Positions 11,222 to 22,122 of a DNA stretch of 64,000 bases are shown here, in pieces; within the stretch, counting starts at the first letter, position 1; the number at the start of each line of letters is the position of its first letter. A program made the translations under genes and the position numbers. The notes beneath the pieces were generated by a model. That model was not told where the DNA came from. It did not search any database and saw nothing but the letters and a program-made list of their open reading frames with translations. Source of the DNA: Perilla frutescens (Eukaryota; Streptophyta; Magnoliopsida; Lamiales; Lamiaceae); contig BRKX01000017.1 in NCBI GenBank assembly GCA_026008535.1, positions 6,898,501 to 6,962,500 of the forward strand. The letters run 5' to 3'.

Positions 11222-11472
11222 CTCCCTCTGTCCCAATAGCAAGGTCCACTTGCTATTGGGCACGGAGATTAAGGAGAAATGGATTTGTTGGTTAAGTAGT
11301 GGATAAAGTAGGTGGGGTCCATTTCTTTAAGAAGTATTATAATAAAAAGTAATATAAAGTAAGTGGGGTCCATTTTGATGTTGACATTAATTATTTCCAT
11401 ATTTGGAAATGGACCTTGCTATTGGAACATCCAAATAAGGCAAAGTGGATCTTGATATTGGGACGAAGGAAG
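11222..11472. mobile_element. Stowaway MITE
   Basis: 251 bp with ends CTCCCTCTGTCCC and, inward from the right, CTTCCTTCGTCCC, the Stowaway (Tc1/mariner) consensus. It is flanked by TA at 11220-11221 and 11473-11474. AT-rich interior; GTGGGGTCCATTT occurs twice inside. Confidence 0.93.
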
Positions 11473-11596
11473 TAGTATTTTGACACGAAAAAAATGTTAT
11501 AATTCAATTTAGGGTGATTAAAGTCTATTAAATTAATCGTCAATTGAAGATGTGATTAAACAAAAAATTGCTCTTCCTTATGTGAATTCTCGACGT

Positions 11597-11740
11597 GAAG
11601 AAAATAGCATAATGGGCTTTAATAGCTTTGGGTCAAAAATAATCTTATTGGGCAAAAGTAATATTTTGGGCTTTGTCTTAATTCCGCCACTCAAATTCAA
11701 AAAGTACATTTAGTTTTATTATAATATTTAATATTATATG
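11597..11740 (+). repeat. Direct repeat R1, copy 2
   Basis: Second copy of the segment at 7755-7890. It begins ACGTGAAGAAAATAGCATAA, and homology fades near 11740. Confidence 0.85.
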
Positions 11741-12059
11741 TTTCTATTATAATATAATTATATTACAACATTTATTTAATATTTTTTCTTATTTCTTCAA
11801 ATTGCACTTTATTTTTAAATGTTGAGTTTAAATTATTTTTTTCTTTTATTTTAAATATTTTTTAAAGATTTTCTATATTATATAATAGATTATTTGAATT
11901 AATTTTCCCAAATATTATGTATTCATAATTAATAATACTGATAAAAATCAAATTACTGAAATGTAAATATTTTTACTAATTTAGAGATGAATCAATTCAT
12001 CTTAAATTCATCATTAAATAGTAATTAAAAATAAAATAAAATAAAATAATAGTTTAGTC

Positions 12060-12335
12060 ACGAAATTTTCCGTTGCTAATATGTCACTAATCCATAATAT
12101 TAAAAAATAAAAAAATATTTAACGACATATTTTTCCTTCACTAAGTAAATATGCCGTTAGTCCACCATTAATATAAAAAAAATTAAAATTAGATGTTTAA
12201 CGGAGAATAATTTTTTCGTCGTTAAACCATCATTAAAAGACTCAAAGTTAATCCATCGTTAATTAATCGGTAATCTCTCTACGAAATATACAATCAGTTG
12301 CCAAGTTCGTCGTTAAACGCATTTTTCTTGTAGTG
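12060..12335 (+). mobile_element. CACTA-type transposon right end, truncated
   Basis: The sequence ends at 12335 with TTTTTCTTGTAGTG. Read inward from there it is CACTACAAGAAAAATGCG, the hallmark CACTA terminal repeat. The preceding 270 bp contains several GTCGTTAAAC/CGTTAA-like subterminal motifs in both orientations, as expected. No matching left CACTACAAG end was found upstream in this window, so it is probably a deleted non-autonomous copy. Confidence 0.7.
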
Positions 12336-12904
12336 AGATACTTGAAACATGATGTGGTCGTTAAAAATATTTTTGTCGTAGTTTAAAAATTATCATAAGT
12401 GATAACATATATGGTTATTAAGAGAGGATAATTCTATTCGACCACACTGTGGCCGGTCATAATTTTTAAATTATGGTATATTTCAATTATATGGTAAGCT
12501 ATCAATTAAAGTTTTAGTTAGCAATTAATATCATTTTACAATTATACCCTTACAATCCATTTTAGGAAGATTTGACTTGTATATTTTTAAAATTTCTAAA
12601 CATATATAAAATATCTCTAAAATAAGAATGGATTATGAAACAAATTAATCATCCAAAAATTGAAGTTGACTAGCTAGCTTAAGATTCATTTAACTTATCT
12701 ATCTTATTCTCGCTTACGGATTTGAAATTAATAAAATTATTTTGGTATATCTTTATCAAAAATTATAAAAATAAAAATAAAAATGTGACACTAAACTATA
12801 TTTCATAATTCAATACAATTTACCATAATTATATAATTAACTATTCAATATTATCTTATTAATGCAAATCATGTTCCCTAGCCATGGACAAAGGGAAGTA
12901 ATTG

Positions 12905-13880
12905 ACATTAATAAGTATATTGAGTTTTAATAAAATTTATTCATTACAAGAAATTAAAAGAATGAATTTTTATAAATATATTGTTGTTGTAAATAAAATA
13001 ATATATTTTGAAAAAAATAATGAATATTTAAATTTAAATCTAAATTTAAGGAATTCGTTTAGGCTCAATTAACCTCAAATAAAATCATGAGCCTCGAAGT
13101 GTTCGATAAATAAAGCTTGAAGCCCGCTCGATAATAAATGAGTCAAGCTTGAGCTTTGCACTACTTGGTTTGTCAACAAGCTTATTAAGCAATTAAATTA
13201 ACTTGAAATATAAAATTATTGACATGATAAAACATATATTTTTTATACTTAATTATTAATAGTTATATTGAGTTCTAACTAAATATGTTCATTACAAGAA
13301 AAGAATGGTATTTAATAAATACATTGTTGTTGTGAATAAAATAACCTATTCTTCAAAAGAAATAATGAATATTTAAATTAAAATCTAAATTGAGAGAGTT
13401 TGTTTAGGGTCGATTAACATTGAATAAAATTGTGAGCCTCAAAGTATTATATAAAATAAATCTCGAAGGTCACTTGATAATAAATGAGTCGAGTTTGAGC
13501 TCAACACTACTCGGCTCGTCAGCAAAGTTTGTTAAGTAAATGAACTTGAAAACATATCGTGTAGAGCTCAGTACTATACGATAAAACTTCACATTTTTAT
13601 ACTATAAGTAATAAGTATAACGAGTTTTAATTAAATTTGTTCATTACAAGAAAATGAATGAATTATAATTAATACATATATTGTTGTTGTGATAAAATAA
13701 TCTATTCTTCAAAATAAATAATTAATATTTAAATCTAAATTTAGAAAGTTTACTATTAAGCAAGAATAAAATCATTAGCCTTGAAGTATTTCCTAAATAA
13801 AGTTCAAAACTCATTCGATAATAAACGAGTCAAGTTCCATTACATTTCTATGTGTACTCAGAGGGTTGATCTAAAATTGA
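12905..13880 (+). repeat. Three direct copies of a unit of about 350 bp
   Basis: The marker GAGTTYTAAYTAAAT followed by TTCATTACAAGAAA occurs at 12922, 13270 and 13622 (spacing 348 and 352). Each unit continues with ATTGTTGTTGT, AATGAATATTTAAA and a GAGCCTYRAAGT block, then TAATAAATGAGTC. The third unit is partial. Confidence 0.85.
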
Positions 13881-13899
13881 ATTCGATTTATTTTTTTTT

Positions 13900-14450
13900 A
13901 AAAAAATCGAGCGACGAGCCGAGTAGAGCTAAGCTTAAGCTTGACTCATTCATTATAGAATGAGCTTTGAGCTTTATTTATCGAATGCATCGAGACTCAC
14001 AATTTTATTCGAGCTTAAACCTACTCTCTAAATTTAGATTTAAATTTAAATATTCATTATTTCTTTTTAAGAATAGATTATCTTATTCACAACCAACAAC
14101 ATATTCATTAAAATTTATTCTTTTGTCGTAATAAATAAGTTAAATTATAATTTAAGGTACTTACTAATAATATTTATAGCATAAAAATATAAATTTTATC
14201 ATGTTAATAATTTTATATTTCAAATTTATTTACTTAATAAGATTGCTAACGAGCCGAGTAGTGCTACGCTCAAGATTTTATTTGAGCTTAAACGAGCTAA
14301 AAGAACTCTGTAAATTTAGTTTTGAATTTAAATATTCATAATTTCTTTTTAAGAACAAATTATTTTATTCACAACAACAATAATAAAATTCATTACTTTC
14401 TTGTAATGAATAAATTTAAATTAATTATCAATGTATTATTAATGTACCGA
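13900..14450 (-). repeat. Inverse copies of the 350-bp unit
   Basis: The same unit as 12905-13880, reversed: GAGCTTTATTTATCGAATGC, TTTAAATATTCATTATTTC and TTCTTGTAATGAATAAATTT are its reverse complements. One complete and one partial copy. Confidence 0.8.
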
Positions 14451-14905
14451 GTATAATCCTTTCTGCTAGGCTAAGAGAACTTGGGTTACATACGTAAGAT
14501 AAAATTGAATAATTAATTATATCACATAGTAGATAATGTTGAAATATGAAATATAATATAGTTTAGTGTCACACTTGTATGTATTTTTTATAAAAATATA
14601 CCAAAATATTTTATTAACTTCACTCCCAAGGTTATCAAAATAAGATAGAGAAATGAAATGAATCTAATGGCAACCTAAATTAATTCACGGATGATTTATT
14701 TATTTCTTAATTCATTCATATTTTAGAGATATTTATATGCTAGGATTAATTTTAAATATACAAATGAAATCTTCCTAAAATAGACCACAAGGATATAATT
14801 GTAAAACAATAATAATCACTAATTAGAGATTTAATTAAGACTTACCATATAATTGAAATATACTATAATTTAAAAATTATGGTCAACCCCACTATGGCCG
14901 AATAG

Positions 14906-15328
14906 CATTACTCTATTAGAAACAACATGTTGTATAACTTAACTCTATTATACATGACAACATTTTTCAACTCTAATAATATTGTTTCCAAACATTTTTT
15001 TTAGTGAACCACTAATTTACTTTTGTTTTATTGAACCAATAATTTACTTAGAATTTTAATCTCTTTATTATTTTTAATTTTATTTTTTGTTGGCGATATC
15101 AATATCATTCATTATATATATCTTTCCTAAAGACGCTATCACAAAATACATATGTATTCTTCATTTTCCAAATAATCAATCATTATTTCCGAAAAAGATC
15201 ATGCCGAATATTTTCGAAAATATCATGCGGAATATTTTCAAAAACGATGATAATTATACCAAAACTAATAAGTTTAAATCCCTTACTTAAATCAGGGGGA
15301 TCCCACGAATAGCAATTGTTTTGCTTTG
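14906..15328. other. AT-rich upstream region of the EPFL-like gene
   Basis: No gene. Contains a tandem pair of 24 bp, ATCATGCCGAATATTTTCGA-type, at about 15198-15245, each holding a near palindrome of GAATATTTTC, about 90 bp upstream of the TATA box. Confidence 0.55.
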
Positions 15329-15336
15329 TATATAAA
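15329..15336 (+). promoter_or_regulatory. TATA box of the EPFL-like gene
   Basis: TATATAAA, 109 bp before the ATG at 15445. A start site near 15362 would give a 5' leader of about 80 bp. Confidence 0.75.
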
Positions 15337-15444
15337 CCCGTCACCCGTCAAAATGTTTAAATAACTCACAAAACAAGCAAGACGAAACCCAAAACGATAA
15401 CAAAATTAATTGCTATATATTTGTTATATCAAAAGTCGTTCAAA

Positions 15445-15689
15445 ATGAAATATAACTATTGTTTGTGCGTCGCTCTTTTCTGCATGTTCATGATTATTTC
15501 CACACAAACAATCGATGCAATAGTGTAGTGGAGAAAGAAGAGATTATGCCGGCGGCGAAGAGGGTGTTGCAAGGGTCAGTGCGGCCGAGCTGCTTCGGGC
15601 AGTGCGGCGGCTGTACGCCGTGCGTGAGCGTTTCCGTGCAAGTGTCGCCGGGGGAATACGAATGGAAGTGCCGATGCAAGGGTCACTAA
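15445..15689 (+). pseudogene. EPF/EPFL-like secreted cysteine-rich peptide, frameshifted
   Basis: The ATG at 15445 opens a 27-codon hydrophobic signal peptide (MKYNYCLCVALFCMFMIIST, then QTIDAIV) that ends at a TAG, 15526-15528. In the -1/+2 frame, open across this point and to the TAA at 15687-15689, lies the mature peptide. It has a basic KRVLQGS cleavage/start region, then SC-x3-C-x2-C-x2-C, a short loop, and WKCRCKGH. The six-cysteine order and the Gly-Ser start with P-S-C match the EPF/EPFL family, apoplastic peptides that act through ERECTA/TMM receptors in stomatal and inflorescence patterning. The loop is very short, so the subgroup is not assigned. The two parts are adjacent with no room for a normal intron, so a small indel is the simplest explanation; a sequencing error is possible. 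The TATA box and the A-rich start context look intact. Confidence 0.7.
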
Positions 15690-16679
15690 AGCTCAATTAA
15701 TTTATTATGGGGTTGAATTTTATTTTTGTAGTGTGTTACACGGCAATTTGTTTTTATGTTTTATAATTATAAATAATCAACCCTAATAATCACTTATGAA
15801 GTTATGCTAATTAAAAATGAAAAGTAAACACTAAACAATAATTATAATCCCTAGCTAATTGAGTGAAATAATCTTTAAATAATAATTATAAAATTAAACT
15901 ACGCCTGTAGAAATTGAATAAAAAATGAAAGAAAAATTAATAAAGTTCATAATGGGACATCAAGTTGGATAGAGAGATGGAACAATCTCACTTGTAATTG
16001 AATATATGCATATTTTTTATTTTTGGATGACATAGGTAATGAATTTATGCACAAAAGAAGGTAAATCACACTTTGAAAATTCAGTTTAATAGCATTGATA
16101 GATTTTGAATTTGAAATATTTGACCTAGCGCTAATACCACTCGAGCAATGTATCATCCCTAAGGTACATAACTAAATAAATGTATATTCGTTTATTTTTA
16201 TGGTCGGGGAAGAAATATTTCATTGCAAATAATAAATGTATATTCGTTAATATCTATTGCTGCTGAAGAAATATTTCATAGAACGAAGAGGTGAAAAATA
16301 GTTTTGTTCAAATTCTGTAACCGTCACTACTAAGGAAAGTAAGAAAAAATAAAATCAATATCTGTTCCACACAATTCACTAACTATTTTTTAAAGTCCAA
16401 GAGCTCCAAACTAAAAACAAATTAAACTGTATTTAAAATTCTGAAAATTGAAAAGGTGGAACTCCCTGTATCCCTAGTATTGATTTGTTTTTCTTCTTGG
16501 ATAAAATGTTTATGGATTTTTTAGATTTTCTGATTATTTTATAGTTTTTGTCCAATAAATATATACTCTAAAATAAAATTATTGAGCCACAAATTAAAGT
16601 GAATTAATTTAATTTGTATGATAAGGCGACTATTCAGTGACCTCACTCGAGATTAACGCATGACCGTGCACTGTGCTCG

Positions 16680-16680
<1 letters not shown>
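15690..16680. other. AT-rich DNA, no gene seen
   Basis: 3' flank of the EPFL-like gene. Small minus frames here have no recognisable content. A TGCACTGTGCTC-like motif at about 16667 resembles one at 7908. Confidence 0.5.

Positions 16681-16681
<1 letters not shown>

Positions 16682-16719
<38 letters not shown>
16682..16719 (+). repeat. (TA)n microsatellite
   Basis: About 18 uninterrupted TA units, immediately before a TTAGGGAGTGGTTCTAGAGA sequence that could be the end of a dispersed repeat. Confidence 0.95.
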
Positions 16720-16721
<2 letters not shown>

Positions 16722-16959
16722 GGAGTGGTTCTAGAGAGATTCGATCCTGGTGTGAGAACTAGGAACTAATCTACACCCTTCAATTTTAAAATTGGATGGT
16801 TTAGATTTGGTCAAAAAAGACGGTGACATAACTGTAAATAAAAAGAACATAAGAAAAGTACGGTGGTATTTTCATAATTTTATCAATATCAAGGTCGGAA
16901 TAAAAAAAAAAAGAATTTTCTGGGCATGTGCTGCTAGAGATACAATCATGTGCTAATAA

Positions 16960-17545
16960 AGGCATTGACGGTGCTAATATAAGCATTGATAATATTAAAA
17001 TTAACGTTGATGATGCTAACGTTTTGAGATTATTGAATATGCATTATAAAAAAATATCTAATGTTCAAAAAAATATTTTACGTTCTTTCATGATGAATTA
17101 ACAGTTTTGTTTTGTTTTGTTGGCATTGGGAAACTTTCAGGAACATGTAAAACCTAACCCATGAACAATGATATTGGCACTGTCTGATTTAACTGTATAT
17201 TTTGTATTATTAGCATTATTGTTCACAAATTTTAGCATTAGCATAGCTCATTTTAACATTATCATAACAAATATTAGCATTAACAAAAAAAATGTCAAGA
17301 ACATTGAAAATCAACCATGAACAATGCTATTAGAATTTTGTTGTATTGACATTATCGTTCGATAACATTACCATTATCATTGCTCATTTTAGCATTATCA
17401 CAACTAATGTTAGCATTAGCAGTCAAACTTACCAGAAACATTATAAACTAACCATGAACAATGTTATTAGAATTTTGTTATATTAGCATTATTATTCGAT
17501 AGTGTGAGCATTATCATTGCTTTTGTTAACATTAGAAAAATACGA
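16960..17545 (+). repeat. Degenerate tandem repeat rich in TTAGCATTA
   Basis: The phrase CCATGAACAATG recurs at 17159, 17315 and 17452 (spacing 156 and 137). Each is followed by TTRGAATTTTGTTRTATT-like sequence, with scattered TTAGCATTA(T) words. Non-coding; probably the interior of an unidentified element. Confidence 0.65.
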
Positions 17546-18289
17546 TATATATTAGGTGAAAGTAATAACAAAGGTGAAATTATGGTTAGTATTGACATAT
17601 ACAAACTTTCGCAGATAAATTTTTGAATGGTAGTATTATCATATCACATACACGAGATATACACTTAGAATACACCAAGAGAGATGAGCGAAGATAGAGG
17701 TTTGCCGTTTACTCGAGAAGAGTTGACAAGGTTGCTAGAGACGGAGTGCTACCGTAGAAGAGACAAGACCACTGGATTTCTTCGTGTTATTTGGTTCTTT
17801 TGTTAATTTTGTCATGAACACTTATACTCTAGTTTTAGGGATTGTATGTTATGAATTTTATAATATGATTTAAGTACTTTCTTCCTACTATCTCTCGGGG
17901 CTTGATTTCTATGAGTTTATTTATATCTTGTATGGATGCTTGATCACCATTTATGCATGATAGTCATTAATTTGAAGTATTGACCGGAGAAGAATTAGTG
18001 ATAGAAAGATAGAAATCAGGTTATGTGTGCTTGGAAGGACCAACCAAGTGAACAAGTATCACATAGGCTTAAATAAATCTTCGTGTGCTAGATTGGGAGT
18101 AATGACATGTGTGAAGAACGGACCACAATGAAGTGCATGCTCATTACATCTACGTTATGATTTATGCCTTTAAAATCAGCCTGATAACAAACTAGTGATT
18201 CCCCACCATTGATAGATTAAAGGCAGAAGTTGGGTTGTAAGAGTTAATGAATATTGATAATTGATATAATAATAAAGTTTCCCTAAAGC
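17546..18289. other. Probable old LTR-type sequence, left flank of the chromovirus
   Basis: No gene. The sequence up to CTAAC (18290-18294) joins directly to 29832 once the 11.5-kb insertion is removed. The right side has a CCTTGTGGGATTCGA phrase seen at the ends of many plant LTRs, so the target was probably an older LTR. Confidence 0.4.
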
Positions 18290-18513
18290 CTAACTGTAAT
18301 GCCCCAATCTCGGGAGAAGGGTAGGGGACCAGTGCGCTACTTGGGGGAAGGGGAAAGGGGTTGTTGAACAGAAGCAATCAAATAAATAGGGTTAGTGCCC
18401 CAAAAATTTGGGCAGCATAACCTCTATAAATGGATCAATCCACGCTTTTAAAGCGTATGGAATGACTCAAACCAGATACCATGACTCTTAGAATAAACCC
18501 AAGAAAGCAAACT

Positions 18514-19717
18514 TGATGTGACCCGGGACTCAATGACCAACGAGACACAAAAGATGCGAAAGCTAGGAAAGAAACTACGTTGATTACGAAAGGATTCTAT
18601 ACTCGAAAAACTAGACGACTAAGACCCAATTAAAATACCTAGACAATGACACACAAAATAACACAAAAATCCAAACAATGGTGAGGCTGAATTGGACGAG
18701 ATTATGGATGGTAAGGATGATGATGATCGATGGATGTGTTTAGGGTTTAGAAAGGCTAGAGTAGATAGGGTATGATAGAGTAGAAACGGACTTACGGATT
18801 GAACGAGACGAAGACGAACTTGAACACAAACGTGGCTGGACTTGAAATGGACATGGATGGTGATGTTTGACGTTGAAGATGGTGGTTGGGCGATGGAGGT
18901 GTTGTGATTTGCAACCCAATTAATCCCCGGCGTATCTTGTACGACGAAAACGAATCTCAAAGTTACTCCTCGGTAGCGAGTTCACCCTAATTCCTCGTGT
19001 GAATTAGAACGTTCCCTTGATGTAAGACTCAAAGTTTCTAGGCTTCAAGAATGAGTATTTTCGACAGAAAACAATCAAAAGCTTTGAACGGTTGAGACAC
19101 AAATTGAATGCAAAAGCAATTTTAATCAATAATGTCTAAAGTATCAACAAAACATAGAACCCCTATTTATAATACTATAGGGCACGAAATTACTAGTCTA
19201 AAGGCCCTAAAAATCTGATCCATATTGATCTCCAACTATACTAGGAAGTTCCCAAAGCTAGAATTCTATTCAAGGTAGGAAATTACCTTAAATACAATTC
19301 TAGTCAAACTTGACCTCATTATGGACGAAAAATACTACTAAATAATTAAATAAATCTGATCCAACTATAGTCTTAATTAAATAAAATAAATACTATAGTC
19401 TTGATAATTAATTCTCGAACAGGCGCCTCTGGTAGATAAGACATGGTCACGCCTTATTCGCCATAACCTCCTGGAATATCATCTTATTTAAAACATCCAA
19501 TTTTCGACCAAGTAGGCTTGAATCCTCCAAGGTTTGTCTTCATCTTCAATTGAGAGCATTGTAATCACCTTGGGGTTGCCTTGATCATTCATCTCTTCCT
19601 CGAGCTTCTTTCGCACATATCCTTGAAAGTAACCTTGAAGTTGCTCGTAACCTTGTAATTGGACCTCGAATTTGCAACTCCGGGTTTGAACCATCAATGC
19701 TATGCACGTTCTCATCA
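18514..19717 (-). repeat. gypsy-L solo LTR
   Basis: 1204 bp, TGATGTGACCC to CTCATCA, with TSD AAACT (18509-18513, 19718-19722). The uninterrupted allele is visible in the other LTR at about 27650. Same family as 1652-2267 and 54117-55335. Near its right end, the U3 start, an open minus frame (VITMLSIEDEDK) is homologous to the coding tail inside the LTR at 54117. Confidence 0.95.
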
Positions 19718-19817
19718 AAACTTCAATGTAAATCATAACAATTCAAATGTTAACTGTTAATAGGTTAGGAATGAAAAAGGCTAGACGGATGTCTGTCCAA
19801 ATACATAAATTAAATAG

Positions 19818-20157
19818 ATGCCAGACTTTCGTCTGTTGTGAAAGCAATATAAAGCCAGGCTTTCACCTTGACATGGAAAGTAATGTAAAGCCAAGCTTGT
19901 GCCTGTCTGAATAAGGAAAGTAAATAAATGCCAGGCTTTTGCCTGTCAGGAACGGAAAGTAAACGGGATTCGGAGAACCGAACACTCCATAACAGTAAAG
20001 AAAATGGGATTCGGAGAACCGAACACTCCATAACAGTAAATAAAATGGGATTCGGAGAACCGAACACTCCATAACAGTAAAAAAATGGGATTCGGAGAAC
20101 CGAACAATCCATAACAGTAAATAAAATGAGATTGGGATAACCGAACACTCCATAACA
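19818..20157 (-). repeat. Minisatellites in chromovirus 3' LTR
   Basis: Two arrays. First, GCCAGGCTTT-x-GCCTGTC-like units at 19818-19955. Second, five units of about 42 bp at 19965-20157, each GGGATTCGGAGAACCGAACA followed by YTCCATAACAGTAAA. The overlapping open frames with repeated FGSPNPI/ECSVLRIPF phrases are translations of this array, not proteins. Confidence 0.93.
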
Positions 20158-21243
20158 ATAATCAGAGTAAGCGGACAAAAACGCAGTGCATTTATTCAGA
20201 CACAAAAGGTAACCATGTTCTCAGTTGGACTCTACACATAAAAGAAACATATACATCAAAAGATAGCCCTTCAGCCTTAGCACAGCCGTCCACCATCCCG
20301 CAGCTCATCCTGAAAATATTTGAAAAGATTTGGGTGTGAGTACTAATGCACTCAGTGGGTACTTTTGAGAAAAACCTTCACAATCATTTTATAAAACAGA
20401 ATATCCAATCATATTTTAAGCATATCATGGAAAGCTTTAAAAATAGAAAATTTGTGAATTCCATGTATACTAAATCATTTTAGATCCATCATTGCGCGCC
20501 ACTCTCCTCTAGAACGCTTACGGTGAATTGTTTCGTGTACAGAACCCGACTCCTTAAGGTTGGGCACTGCCCTGTTTACTTGGGGCTCGATATCGTGAAC
20601 CATTGTAGTTTCGTCACCAAAAACAGTAGTAAGACTTACATGAGTCAGGAAAACACATCAAATACAGTCATGAGTTGGATATTCAATCACATTCATTTTA
20701 TAAATATCAGGGCTTAATAACCCATAAAATACATTTTTATATAATAAAAACCCACCTGGTAATCTGATCTGGGATAGCTAGATCTAGATTCTGATTCTGG
20801 TCTCAACTAGAAGTCTCCTTCTTTTGTGTTTACAAGATTATCCGGCAACTTAGTTTCGATGAAAGACTATCATTAGGTCAAAATCTAACATTTCTTAGCT
20901 ATGAAGTAAATATTATAATATCTACAATCTTAATACGCAGCACCCGGGTCATCAAAATATTTTGACTTTTAAGGGAACTTTACTCAGGGCATTTTTATAA
21001 AGAAAAACTCTTTTGGAAGTTTTAGCATATAGGGTGGTCAAATCCGTATCCTAAAATTAATTCGGTACAAATAAATTCATACCACAAGATCCACCCATTG
21101 GAAAAATATGAATCTTTAAATAAAAATACTATATTTTGAGATGGAACAACTTTTGAGATTAAAAATATGATAGGGCTATCCATGAAGGATAGGTCTGAAA
21201 AAGACTACAATTTAATATTGAGATACCCAAAATATATACGAAA

Positions 21244-21510
21244 TTAAAAAGTGACAACATGAAAAATATATATAAATATACATAGAACATAAAATCCTAA
21301 AGGCACGTTTTGATTCAGCGACCCGAAAGGATCGCCGATTTGAGGCGGCTGGTGTGGCGGTGGTGGAGTTAATCTCCATTTGGAGATTGTTGGCATGATG
21401 GGGCTGATTGTTTGTTGATTAACGGGGGTGGGGTGGTGGAGGGGTGGTGGTGATTGATTTGATTGTTGGGGTGATAGGTGGCGGTGGTGATGGTCTTTGA
21501 CGGCGGTCAC
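21244..21510 (-). CDS. Short His/Pro-rich ORF in LTR transcript leader (doubtful)
   Basis: 88 codons starting MTAVKDHHHRHLSPQQSNQS, followed by Pro-rich stretches and a hydrophobic C-terminus (YVLCIFIYIFHVV). It lies about 180 bp downstream of the LTR TATA box, so it would be in the transcript leader. The other LTR carries the same ORF at 29177-29443 with a few substitutions and no stop. It may be only an open stretch kept by LTR identity. No known family. Confidence 0.25.
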   Translation of the reverse strand: MTAVKDHHHRHLSPQQSNQSPPPLHHPTPVNQQTISPIMPTISKWRLTPPPPHQPPQIGDPFGSLNQNVPLGFYVLCIFIYIFHVVTF

Positions 21511-22106
21511 GGCGATTTTTCATCGTGATCGTCCGTCAAATCATCTTTTCAATCATGTATTCGTGATCTACATATTCACACCTTCAAAATTACTATCTCA
21601 GAATTGAAATAGGAAACTAGAGACGTACCTTCTCAGGAAGCTGCTCGGTGTTTCGATTTTGAAAAAGAATGAAAAATGAAACCTTAAGCTCCTATTTATA
21701 GAGGAAAAATAAATAGGATAATAACGAATAAAAGAAAGAGGATAAGGATGGAATAAGACAATGATGGAAAAAAGATAGGATAATTAGGAATAGGATAATA
21801 TTTTGAAAAAGAAATTGGATAATGACAGATGGGCCTTTTTCTATTCAAAGTTGTGCCAAGAGTTCATTTGAACTCGAAATTGAAAAATTCAAAGTTTGGC
21901 ACGATCCTTGAAACTTTTTCTATTAAACCGAGAAAAATATCAGAACATATTTTAAAGAAATTTTTGACCAAATTAAATTTTAACAAATTTCCATAGCTGC
22001 GATTTTTTTCTTTATTTGAATCCTTTAAGGGCCCAATTTATTTTCTAACTTACTAGAGAGTATCATAAATTGAATAAAACTTTCTAAAATATTTCGGGGT
22101 ATTACA

Positions 22107-22122
22107 TTCTACCCTCCTTAAT
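22107..22122 (-). other. Polypurine tract of the chromovirus
   Basis: On the minus strand AAGGAGGGTAGAA directly precedes the LTR start TGTAATACCCC, as expected for the plus-strand primer. Confidence 0.8.

Larger units (their letters stand above)
12428..14905. mobile_element. Complex foldback element with internal repeat arrays
   Basis: The outer arms 12428-12865 and 14485-14905 are inverted copies (for example CATAATTTTTAAATTAT, TATATTTCAATTATATGGTA and GTGTGACACTAAACTATA). Inside the left arm are three direct copies of a unit of about 350 bp; inside the right arm are about one and a half copies of the same unit in inverse orientation. The flanks TATTAAGAG and TATTAGAAA are an imperfect target duplication candidate of Mutator size. 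No transposase. The layout is like a Drosophila FB element. Confidence 0.75.
18295..22106 (-). repeat. Chromovirus 3' LTR with solo LTR inside
   Basis: 3812 bp; about 2603 bp without the nested solo LTR and its duplication. It matches the other LTR (27436-29826) closely. A minus-strand TATA box TCTATAAATAGG lies at 21691-21702. Confidence 0.93.

Noticed and set aside
19965..20157. CRISPR-like array
   Set aside because: Units are contiguous imperfect tandem repeats without unique spacers, in a plant LTR.
19810..20205. Overlapping open frames with repeated CYGVFGSPNPI-like phrases (also 27697-28138)
   Set aside because: They are all three frames of a 42-bp tandem repeat in the LTR; open only because the repeat length is near a multiple of three and lacks stops.
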